Of a stretch of DNA of 64,000 nucleotides, positions 12,440 to 22,426 are shown in pieces. Origin of the DNA: Clarireedia homoeocarpa (taxonomy: Eukaryota > Ascomycota > Leotiomycetes > Helotiales > Rutstroemiaceae); assembly GCA_001465935.1 (NCBI GenBank), contig LNKV01000015.1:372001-436000 (forward strand). The letters run 5' to 3'. A program made the position numbers and the translations under genes. The first letter of the stretch is position 1, and each line of letters opens with the position of its first letter. The notes beneath the pieces were generated by a model. The model was not told where the DNA came from. It saw only the letters and a list, made by a program, of their open reading frames with translations, and did no database searches.

Positions 12440-13619
12440 ATGCCACCCAAACGCAAATCCTCTCACCTCTCAACTGGCGACACCCCCGCCGCATGCGACG
12501 AACTCTCCCTCTGCTCCCCCTCCCCCTCCGCCACTCCCACCAAACCCACCTCCGCCATGCCCAAAACGAAAAGAGTCAAAGTCGAAAAAGAGAAAGAGAA
12601 AGAGAAAGTGAAAGAGAAAGAGAAAACCCCAACGACGAAAGGAAAAGCTGCTGCTGTTGCTGCTTCTACCAAGGGAAAAGATGGTCTCTCGGGGAAAGAA
12701 AGTGCAGCAGAAAAGAAAACATTAGCGAAAGAAGGGACGTCGTCGTCGTCGTCGTCGTTGGAGAAGAAAATACAAGGGAAAGATGGAGGAGGGGAGAAGA
12801 AAATTGCAGATAAAAACGGAAAAGAAAAAGTCAAGGCCGTGACGGGTGATGAGGCAACGGAGGTTATATTACAGTATTTGAGGAGGGAAAATCGACCGTT
12901 TAGCGCGGGCGATGTGAGTGGGAATTTACATGGGAAGGTATGTTTATTTATTTATTTATTTATTTACTTGGTTCTCTTCTCTAAGCATTGCTTTTCCTTC
13001 CGAGAATTTGGTCTATTGAGTACGCTTCAAAATAGGAGGTTCCTTGAGGAAAAGACCACTGACCCCGTCTAACCACCCCCTGTCACAGGTAACCAAAACC
13101 CTCACGGACAAACTCCTCAAGGAGCTTTTCAACGCACAGCTCATCCACGGCAAAGGCACCAACGGCGACGGCAAGGGCTCTCAATGGGTGTACTGGGCGC
13201 TGCAAGATGGCAGGGCGACGCTGTCCGGCGAGGAGCTGCAACGCATGGAGGAGGAGATCAAGGGGTTGGAGGAACGGATGCCGGAGTTGAGGAGGAGGAG
13301 TAAGGAGGTGGTGGGGAGGCTGGGAGGATTGAGAGGGGAGATGGGGGTGGGGGAGATGAGAGGGGAGATGGAGAGATTGAGGGGGGTGGGGGAGAGAGGG
13401 AGAGAGAGATTGGGGGGGTTGAGGGGGGGAGAGGGAGCGGGAGGGGTGGTAATGAAGGAGGAGGTGCGGAGGGTGCAGAGGGAGTGGGAGTTTTGGGGGA
13501 GAGTGAGGGGGAAGAGGAAGAAGGCTTTTGAGGGCTTGGAGGGGATGTTGATGGATGGGATGGGGCTGAGTAGGGAGGATCTTTGGGAGAAGATTGGTGT
13601 TGAGGGAGATGAAGAGTAG
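12440..13619 (+). CDS. hop2: Homologous-pairing protein 2 (Hop2/TBPIP family)
   Basis: Partner of Mnd1; the heterodimer helps Dmc1/Rad51 carry out strand exchange between homologues in meiosis. Exons are 12440-12937 and 13089-13619 (151-bp intron, GTATGT donor, TCACAG acceptor), giving 342 residues. The winged-helix domain spans about residues 137-205 and crosses the intron: ATEVILQYLRRENRPFSAGD, then VTKTLTDKLLKELFNAQLIH and GSQWVYWAL. A long coiled coil follows (GEELQRMEEEIKGLEERMPE), and the C-terminus ends with the family-type EFWGRVRGKRKKAFEGLEG motif. The first 130 residues are a Lys/Glu/Ser/Thr low-complexity extension, longer than usual for Hop2 (about 220 residues); a later start is possible. 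Exon 2 is strikingly purine-rich on the coding strand. Confidence 0.88.
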
Positions 13620-14487
13620 ATGAAATATGTGGATAAAGTAGTCTGTCTGCATTGCGGTATTATATCATGTGTAATACATCTATGTTGAGAGGCCGGGGAA
13701 AAAAAAAATAACCGTAGTAGTAGGTAGCAGAGATTAAGTATTTGCAGGTAGCTAGAGCCACTGTTAGAATGATATTGCATAGCAATGACAAACATGCATT
13801 CCGCAGAGTGCAAGTCAGTAAGTAAGATTTATTCCATCCTCAAATGGAGTTAAATGAATCATCGGATTGGAATTGGAATTGGAATTGGCATTGGCATTGG
13901 AGTAGATTGTATGATTGTATGTATGTACAGTATAGTTATCGTATCACACACAGTATAATAGGTATAGATAGGTATAAGTTAGAGAGAGAGAGAGAAAGTG
14001 TGCTTGTTGTGCTTGACGAACGAACGAACGAACGAACACTGCCACAAACTACTGTGGAGTGAGTGAGTGAGTGGATGTGTCGACACAGTTATGTATATAG
14101 GCATCCATCCATCCATCCATCCATCCATCTATCCGCCCCCCTCCCTCCAAACACGCGCACATTACATTCATAACCTTAGACATCTTCCATCACCATCACC
14201 ATCCAAAAGCATTCACCGGAACGACTTAACTAAGTTGGTTCGACCGGTGAATCAATCACCCACGAACATACAATACAATGCACACATATACATACACACA
14301 CACATGCGTACCCCGCCCGCCACAGGAGACTTCTCCCGTATCTGAATTCGTACGAATATCGCATCGCATCACATTTACCCGTCCCCGGTTTAGAAGACCC
14401 GGGTGGCAATGTGTTTATGTGTTGATCATATAAGTACTGTCTGTGCTGAAGTAGGTGATGGAATAATATGTGGTGGTGAGTCTATGT

Positions 14488-14569
14488 GTGTGTGTGGGGG
14501 GGTGATTGATCGCTTGATTGTTCCACGCGCCTCTTCTCTACTCTATCTATTTTAAGCGGGAGGGGAAGT

Positions 14570-14640
<71 letters not shown>

Positions 14641-14692
14641 TGTGTGTATGTGTGTGTATATGTGTGTGTATGTGTGTGTATGTGTGTGTGTT
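14488..14692. repeat. TG/TATG microsatellite tract
   Basis: A run of TG dinucleotides is interrupted by TATG and by a short unique GGGAGGGGAAGTGGG segment. The purest part is about 14571-14690. Alternating purine-pyrimidine DNA of this length can adopt Z-DNA and is expected to vary in length between strains. Confidence 0.9.
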
Positions 14693-15255
14693 AGTATACG
14701 AGACTGGGGGAGATGGTATAGTATGGTAGATACGAGAAGAAGTTGAGATGAGACATTGGAAGGGGGTGGGACATGTGATACCCTTGATTTGTGTGGGTAT
14801 TTTTTGTGTGTGCTGGGAGGAGAGGGGGGTGTGTGGGATTTTTTGTGTGTGTAAAGGAAAAAAGAAAGGTAAAGATGGAAAAAGCCAAGAACGAAATATG
14901 GGGTTGTGGCTGATTGAAAGCTGTAAGAGCACACACACCTGGTGCACCCCAAGAGACAAGATGGAGTAATGACATGATGTGTGGCTGATCACTCACTAGT
15001 TCGAGCAAGGGATGTGGCTGTAACTGTAGCAATGTAAGCTGTAGACGACAGCCCTTGGCCGTAGCGTGGGGGTAGTGAAAGCGGGACATGAGGCTGCTCG
15101 ACATAATATGCGGACGCGCATAATCTGCGACCTGCTCAGCCTGAAGAACAGAATTATGGGGGAGAAGGATGAGATTCAGTATCAGATGATGCTCCGAGCA
15201 TCCGGTCAGTTCCGGGGAGAAGAGACGCAGTTTGCAACCTTGGCAATTGACGGGG

Positions 15256-15303
15256 ACTTGGATTGATACTTGGATTGATACTTGGATTGATACTTGGATT
15301 GAT
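15256..15303. repeat. 12-bp tandem repeat, four copies
   Basis: The unit ACTTGGATTGAT is repeated four times without mismatch, in non-coding DNA. Confidence 0.9.
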
Positions 15304-15974
15304 GCCTCCGCTTGCATATCTATCCATCACAAAGTCCGCAGAAGAAAAGATGAAGACTGTTCGGGACAGAAAGTCGATGATTCATCTCATTCATTGGTCA
15401 TTTCATCCTATTTACCCCTACCAATCCATAAACACCTGGACATCCATCATGATGGGAATCTTGGAAATGCCATCCTCTTCCTGTGGGTGAATGTAAATTA
15501 AGTTGGCAAGGAAAGGAAAGCTAAGAAAGAAATCGGATGCATATGATCTCGGGATAGCGTAGCGTCGAATCGGCCCAAGACCAAGACTTGCGTTCGTAGA
15601 TGTCTCTGAGTCCGGGTACAGTACATCATGTCATGTACATGTGCAGTAAGTACATGGCATTCTGAAACATACCGCGCCCGACAGCGCTATCAGCGGCCCT
15701 TTGGAAATCCTGCTGGACCTGGCCTGTCCTTATTCTGATCCTTTTCTGAAGTAGCCTTTGCCCGTTGGAGTCATTTGATGACTGGGTTTGGGGCTGGTTA
15801 TGTAGGTTGACATTTCGACTTGTCTGAAAATGGTACCGAATGAGGGTGCGTGGGTTGCATAGTGCTGATTTTGGAGGGGAAGAGGGGAGGGGTGGGGTGG
15901 GGGGGGGAGATGGTCGTGGTCGATGACTACATGGCAGGTGATGAGGGCATTTGAAATTAAAAGGTTGGATTGTG

Positions 15975-16145
15975 GGATTGAGTGATTGTGTGGTTGTGTG
16001 GTGGTTGTGTGGTTGTGGTTGTGTGATTGTGTGGTTGTGTGGTTGTTGTGTGGTGGTTGTGTGGTTGTTGTGTGGTTATGTGGTTATGTGGTTATGTGGT
16101 TATGTGGTTGTGTGGTTATGTGGTTGTGTGGTTGTGCAATTGTGC
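15975..16145. repeat. TGTGGTTG/TGTGGTTA degenerate repeat
   Basis: Variants of TGTGGTTG, TGTGGTTA and TGTGGTGGT follow one another over about 170 bp. This is a GT-rich strand with strong strand asymmetry. Confidence 0.85.
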
Positions 16146-16857
16146 GATTGTGTCAATGAGGAGAGTCTAGATGGGATATCGAGTCATGTTCTGGCTTGGG
16201 ATGTCGGGCGATGACTGATGATCTTTAATTAAATAATGACTGGATTGCCCGTGCTCTGACCGACTTCTTGCCTCTTGGGCTGGAGGAGAAGGGACTCGGA
16301 ACAGGAACAGGAAGAGGAAGAGCAAAGAGGACGCTTATCGTGGTCCCGAGATCTGCAGAGATTCCTTATCAGACTGTAAGTGGGAATGTGACTTTACCAG
16401 ACTTCATCAGCCTTCATCAGCCTTCATCAGCCTTCACAAGAGAGAGCTAAGTTGTCCATTTCTAAGCATTACTCTCTTGATCGATTCCCTTTGCTTCCAT
16501 TCCTCTCCTCACCCAAGAGTGATTTACATACTAGGAGAGAGAGAGAGAGAGAGATGCACACACACACAGAGAGAGGGACTACCTGCCTGGGACTGTTCTA
16601 TAACCTGCCTTGGACTGTACCTTGTTTGAGGCTTCCTCCAAATCCACTGTCCAGATCTATATAATTGGTGAAGCGCCCTTGACCGGCTAAAATCAACCTA
16701 CTTTGTATCTTCTAATTTCAACCTCACTTCAACCTCCGTCTGTTAACCGTACTGTCCTTGGTCCTCTCTCGTTAAGCTTCCTTTTCGTTGGTGAGCACTG
16801 AGCAAACGCCACAGGAACCACTTCCAACTGGTATCGAATCAATTCGTGTATGGATAT

Positions 16858-16938
16858 TTATATACAGAACACTGCCTTTTATATACAGAACACTGCCTTT
16901 TATACACAGAACACTGCCTTTTATACACAGAACACGGC
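16858..16938. repeat. 21-bp tandem repeat, about four copies
   Basis: The unit TATACAGAACACTGCCTTTT plus one base recurs at a 21-bp period, starting near 16861, 16882, 16903 and 16924. Single changes (ATATA to ATACA) are shared by the last two copies, suggesting stepwise duplication. Confidence 0.88.
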
Positions 16939-17299
16939 CCTGTCAGCTGCTGCCGCCTCCTGTCTTTTTCACTTGGGAATACCTTCATGCTTGCCGAGCG
17001 TTCTGTCTGCGAATAGCGTCACTTCTCCGTTCCGGGTGTACTTAGTGCTAGTACTTTGTCCATCTACTGCATTCACTACCTAGTTCCGCCTACTATCTAG
17101 CATCCAGCATCCACTCTCCACTATCCAGCATCCGCTATCCACTATCCACTATCCACTACGGCAACGCCCAAAGCCAACCGTGGATTTCGTCAACGAGCGG
17201 TCTGGCACCTCCGAGGCTCGAGCGTTCTTCAGGATCCAAAAGACCCCAAAGCCAAAGAAAAGACCCTCGATATTGCAAACCGCACACAAATCACCATCC

Positions 17300-17366
17300 G
17301 AGCAACCACAACCACAACCACAACCACAACCACAACCACATCCACATCCACATCCACATCCACACG
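17300..17366. repeat. CCACAA then CCACAT hexamer repeat
   Basis: About six CCACAA units pass directly into four CCACAT units. It lies in the leader region of the CCCH gene. Confidence 0.88.
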
Positions 17367-17992
17367 CTTCTGGTTCTTGCTCTTGTGCGCCGCCCATCCA
17401 ACAAGTACCACAAAGGTCAAGGCTTACCCACACGTTTACCATTGCATTGCGTAACCTTGGATCGCACGACACACACAAAATATTTACCCGCAGACCGAAA
17501 TCTTTGTCCGTGATTACAATTCCAGACTGTTGCAAGGCTATCTTATTGAAAGTCAGCCTCGAAATCCTCGTGGATTCTCGAAAGCGTCGCACAACCACAA
17601 TCACCTTAGCTTAATTGGCAGAAAAGTCTCGGCTTTCGACAATATCTTTGCCTTTCGTCAAGGACTCGAAGGAGCAGAAGAACTTTGGCTTATTAATATA
17701 AGCTTCGTCCTCGCTCCTCCTCCTCGACACCTCCAAATTTCCCCATCGATTCGAATCTGCCCGGCCGGGGACCAAAATCAATACAACCTCGACGTCTTTC
17801 CTCACACGACACCCGATTCTGTTGCAGCAACCCCCCCGCCCCCCACCTCGACCTTGACGTACCCCGCTGGCCGCAGCACAATCAAACAACAACGACATAA
17901 AACCCCAAGCCTCTTCTATCTTCCCTACCTTTCCTACCTTTTACTTCTCGGCATCTTTTTATTCAACATACCTCGATTGCGAAAAACTCCGA

Positions 17993-20069
17993 ATGGACAC
18001 AATGCTCAGTAACGGAGCGCAACAACCGCCCCAGCCACCACATATGCGAAACGGCAGCAACTCCAACAATCAATTCCCTCGACACATGAGTACAGGCAGT
18101 TTGAATATTGGGAACGGTCAATCGGGTCCGATGGTTGGTGGCGCGGCAAGAATTGATGGATTGGCTCGAAGTCCTCCAAATAGACAAAGTGAGCCGCCAA
18201 CGTTTGAAGAGCGATGTATTCTGCAAGTAAATGGCGCTGATGGGACTCTATAGATACTAGTCATGTTCCCTGCAAATTCTTCAAACAAGTGAGTAATTTG
18301 ACGCTGCTAGACCGTCGAGTAATTAGATTGCTGATTATTGGATTCATCTAGGGTGCTTGTCAAGGTACATTTACATCCAACCCAACATCTTGCCAACCCT
18401 TCATACAGATTAGAGCTAACATTTTGTAGCTGGCCCTGCCTGTCCATTTAGCCATGCGATCACAACAGACAATGTCTGCAAATACTTTTCGAAGGTTGGT
18501 CATTTCTTTCTCAGAGCTCAATGAGGCAACTAACCGTCTGTGAAGGGTAACTGCAAATTCGGGCCGAAATGCGCAAATGTACATGTTCTTCCCGATGGGC
18601 GACGGATTAATTACAACAAGGGCAGTATGCCGACAATGGGACCAGGGCACTTGAATTTAGGAGGACGAGTCAATCCAGACCCATATCACGGCCAAAGTTC
18701 GGCTCTGACGAACTCCTTCATCCACGCCCAGGGCGTTCCTACTTCGCCATACGGCCAAACTTATGGGCCGTTTACAACACAGGAGGATGGATTCGGGTCT
18801 CTAGCTGGTCGACAACAGAGCATCGATATCAACATTCCTACGATCGATACGAGTTATGCCTCGCATCCGGGTTCGAATTATGGCTCGCCAAGAGATGATA
18901 TGATAGATCGATTTGGCCTTGGATTATCCCCTGTCGCACAGAAGGGTTTGAGTGTGTTGGATGCTCCGTTGCCTGCTTCTTTCGATAGCAATGGCGTTTC
19001 ATGGATTGCTAGACATGGCCCAGTTGCTTCCTCGGTCCCCACTAAGTTTGGTATTGACTCACCACCCGGATCAGTTGGCGCTGCGAAGGATGGACGGACC
19101 TCGGAGGCTTTGAAGAATCTACATAGCTCTGCATTCGGTGAGGATACCAGGGATCGATTTAATGGAATTCCGTCATCTCCCCCAGCCGAGGAGTATTTTG
19201 GCAAGCGCACTATGCATTCTCATCGATTGGCCAAGACAAAGGTCATGTCAGCAAGTCTTCCCAAAGCTATTGACCAGGATTGGGGCGAACAATTCACATT
19301 CGAGGAGGACTACCTACCCGATGTTTTGAAGGATCTTATGACTCCCCAGGAGAAAGCTAGAAGAGGTTCCCGACATGCCGACGAAGAAGGAAGACCTATT
19401 TACAGTGGCGCAGGCACTCCCAGTAACGACACACCTACAAAGTTTGGTTCTCCTTCGAATGCGAGCCCTTCTCGATGGGGCCCTTACTTTCAACAGCGAC
19501 ACAAGGAGGATGATGACAAAATTTCTCGAGCCTCGGCTTTCGGTCATGTTGGATCTCCACTTCGCAATTCTACACTCCATCCTGGCGCAAGTCCTAGCTC
19601 TCGCCCGATCGCTCGCTCCAGCACTTCCGGAGATGCATCTCCTTACCTTGCATCTCCACCTCGCCAAAGCTCCATGTCCATCATTTCACAACAACTTCAG
19701 CGCACTCGCCTCTCAAGAGCCGAATCAAATGGTAGCGAATCTGGACTCCTACCATCATCTCGCACTAGCAATCCGATCGGAGCCGGCCGATCCAGTTTAG
19801 CTGCTGAGAGACAAGCTAGCTCAAGCAGTATCGGCGGCAGCGGTCGATTTACAACACCTATTGACGAGGAGCAAGGAGACTTTGTCTTCAGTATGGAAGG
19901 TATGGAAGACGATGAAGAGAAGAAGCGAGAGAAGAGAAATAGTGGTGGTTGGCCCATCTCGGGTGCAGCTAAGAGTCCAAACCTTGGTGCTGTTGGTGGT
20001 GGCCGCAACGGGAACACCCCAGCGGCGACTAGTAATGGCAATGGGCTGGATGGCATGTTTGGACGATAA
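17993..20069 (+). CDS. Two-finger CCCH zinc-finger protein
   Basis: Probably an RNA-binding regulator, judging from the CCCH class. Exons are 17993-18188, 18254-18288, 18352-18364, 18430-18494 and 18546-20069, giving 610 residues. Spliced, exons 2-5 give two adjacent fingers, both C-X7-C-X5-C-X3-H: CKFFKQGACQAGPACPFSH and CKYFSKGNCKFGPKCANVH (about residues 72-116). Each finger is interrupted by introns; exon 3 is only 13 nt (GAC Q plus one base). The remainder is long, Ser/Pro/Gly-rich and disordered, with a short acidic segment (EEQGDFVFSMEGMEDDEEK) close to the C-terminus and a Gly/Asn-rich tail. The architecture recalls the Lee1-like CCCH proteins of ascomycetes; that link is an inference. 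A long pyrimidine-rich leader precedes the ATG. Confidence 0.88.
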
Positions 20070-20915
20070 TTATTTTCTCCCTCTTTCCCCGAGAATCTTT
20101 CATCCTGCACACAACCTCGTTCGTCCATTTGACTCCCGAACTACATCTCTTGGAGACCTTCACACAATATTCGACATTCTACGACATTTTTCACATCCCA
20201 TGTATTCTTGTTTACACACAATTTTGACCAAAATTGGCGATCGAATCTAAAACGCTTGCACACATTACATTACACATACCTTCTGGCACTTGTATCATAG
20301 ATCGCTTCGACGTTACTTTCAATCCCGGTATCGACGAGACCACTGAATATTTGAGTTCCATTCACTTTTCTTCTGCATATTAGGGTAACAACGGGTTTTG
20401 GGAAATAATGGGGGTTTATATGTTCTTGCGTTTTGGGCGGCGGGGAGTTTTACCTTCATCTACCTCAAAGTAGTTTTTCATGACCAAAGAGCGAAGGACC
20501 AAGCATACAAATTAGAATGGCTTTGAATGATAAGAACAAAAGAATGAAAATACACCTTTGTAGATTAAGTTTGGAATGCTAATGATTTGTTGTTGATTCT
20601 GTGAATATAGTAGAGTCACAAGAAGTGAGTATGCTCTTTCAGTAGTTGGAAAGGTGTGGATAAATCGGTATAACTTCGCCAATATTTGCATTGAATTCGA
20701 TATCAGTCATATGACTACAGTTGCTGTCTAGCCCAAGTAGCGCTTGATTAGTAAGCGACCATCATCAACGCGGCTCGAGAGCTACCTGACGCTCCCAAAA
20801 GCTTCGCCTTTCATCAAACCAACTCTTGCATAACAATCCTTCAACATTTCTCTTCACCACATCCGTTTGCTCACCAAATACCTCTGCAAGTATTAGAAGG
20901 AAAAAAAAACTCAAG
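20070..20915. other. Intergenic between the CCCH gene and rpn12
   Basis: This holds the 3' flank of the CCCH gene and the promoter of rpn12. I see no gene. A single ACGCGG lies near 20769, too little to interpret. Confidence 0.6.
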
Positions 20916-21853
20916 ATGTCAGAACGCGACCTTCAAACCATCCTCCAAAAGCTCAAATCATCATCCACTTCCTACCAAGAAAGCTCCTCTCTGCTCTCCA
21001 AAGCCAAACTTACCCTTCTCAAACTAAATGCCTTAACACCACAAGAGTCGTCCTCGCCCTCATTACTTTCTCTTGCCCGCGATGTCTTTGAAACTGGCGC
21101 TCTTGTTTCCATCCGCGCAAAGGATCCCGCAGCTTTCACACGCTATGTCCATCAATTAACACCTTACTACGAACTTCCCCACGAGAAATTTGGTGGCGGT
21201 TCTAAGAGTTCTGGAGAGAAGAACAAGATTACTGGGCTGTATCTGTTACTGCTGTTGACTCAGGGAGACTACTCGGGGTTCCATACTGAGTTGGAGGGTT
21301 TGGAATTGAGAGAAATGGGTGCAAATAAGGTCGAGGAGGATAAATATTTGGGATACCCAATTAAGTTGGAGAGATGGTTGATGGAGGGGAGTTACGATTT
21401 GGTCTGGAGAGCAATGGAAGGAGGCAAATTGTTGCCAAGTGAGGAGTATGGAGTCTTCAGCGAAGTACGTTTATGCTTTATGCTATAGTTGCTGAGCGGG
21501 GGACGCAGCGCTGGCCAGTTACTCTGATGGAATTCATGGACTAACAATATTACCTATAGATCTTGATCAACCAAATTCGATCGGAAATCGCTTCATCATC
21601 AGAAACCGCATATCCATCATTACCTATTTCCTCGACCAAGAACCTACTCTTCCTGCCATCGGAAGGAGCAGTAGTAGAGTTTGCACAACACAGAGGATGG
21701 CTGATTGAGGATGGAAGGATATATTTCCCAAATCAGAAGTTGAAGGGTGGTGTTAATGTGGAGGCGGGTGAGGTGGCGGAGGAGAAGGAGGTTAGCATGA
21801 TGGCTATTGAGAACACACTCGGATATGCTAGACAATTGGAGACGATTGTCTAA
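20916..21853 (+). CDS. rpn12: 26S proteasome regulatory subunit Rpn12 (PSMD8)
   Basis: Lid subunit of the 19S regulatory particle; the last lid subunit to join, needed for lid-base assembly. Exons are 20916-21464 and 21560-21853 (95-bp intron, GTACGT donor, CTATAG acceptor), giving 280 residues, the usual family size. The TPR-like N-terminus is followed by the CSN8/PSMD8/EIF3K-type region including GLYLLLLLTQGDYSGFHTEL and IKLERWLMEGSYDLVWRAME. The PCI-type C-terminal part holds VVEFAQHRGWLIEDGRIYF, and the protein ends GYARQLETIV. The ATG at 20916 is chosen because MSERDLQTIL starts at the usual place; the frame extends upstream with no ATG context of note. Confidence 0.95.
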
Positions 21854-22189
21854 GAGTCGAGCGGGGTTTGGACGAGGAATGCGCAGGAGGGGTTGAGAGC
21901 GGGACGATGTGAAATGGTATGCATAGATGATGAAAGAAGAATCATAGGTGTAACTTTAGAAAAGTGTGCATGGCATAATATCCATACTACTATGATAATT
22001 TCGATGACTTCAACCACTTTTTACTCTTCATTGTCAAGGTGCTATACTTTTGCATAAGCTAAACTTACAATGTTCCATTCCAATGTATTTGATATATCGT
22101 AAAGACTGTCGTCGGGGCGCTTGTCTATGCTTGATACGGTCACCCGAAGGTTCTCAACCGTTTAAGTATTTCACTTTGCGCCAAACATC

Positions 22190-22230
22190 GTGACCTCGCG
22201 TTTTGACTTGTTGTAAATCGCGTCTACCTC
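22190..22230. promoter_or_regulatory. Paired ACGCG-core (MCB-like) motifs upstream of chl1
   Basis: TCGCGT occurs at 22196-22201 and again at 22218-22223, each reading ACGCGA on the opposite strand, 22 bp apart (two DNA turns) and about 200-230 bp before the chl1 ATG. This resembles the motif pair between cdc7 and cnd1. Presence is seen; G1/S control is inferred. Confidence 0.5.
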
Positions 22231-22426
22231 ACCCAACCAAATCAAACAAATGCGTGTCTACCCTCACCCACGCTGTTCAAAAAAAGAAGGAAGAAGAAAA
22301 AAAAGATTCTAATCTCCACACGACTGTTCCCCAAATAATATCCCATACCTTACTTATCATTATCAAAGTCCCATCAACTATCCCGCGTTGCATGAGAAGA
22401 AAAAGCTCATACCACTCACTGATATC

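Larger units (their letters stand above)
13620..17992. other. 4.4-kb microsatellite-rich intergenic region and leader of the CCCH gene
   Basis: No coding gene is supported. The region is unusually dense in simple repeats: GGAATT and GGCATT hexamers (13868-13900), GA (13981-13995 and 16530-16550), CGAA (14018-14036), CATC (14101-14129), a 200-bp TG tract, a 12-bp and a 21-bp minisatellite, TGTGGTTG runs, CTTCATCAGC repeats (16399-16435), CCACTAT repeats (17104-17157) and CCACAA/CCACAT. The last 400 bp is pyrimidine-rich, resembling a transcribed 5' leader. Frames crossing these tracts translate to repeat peptides and are not genes. Confidence 0.65.

Noticed and set aside
12208..12834. Alternative open frames overlapping hop2 exon 1 on both strands
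   Set aside because: They are shadows of the Lys/Glu/Ser low-complexity start of hop2 and translate to repeat peptides.
13083..13813. Two Pro/Ser/Leu-rich frames antisense to hop2 exon 2
   Set aside because: Caused by the purine bias of the hop2 coding strand; the sense frame has clear Hop2 homology.
14482..15317. Long minus-strand frames of His-Thr repeats
   Set aside because: Produced by the TG microsatellite, which is open in several frames at once.
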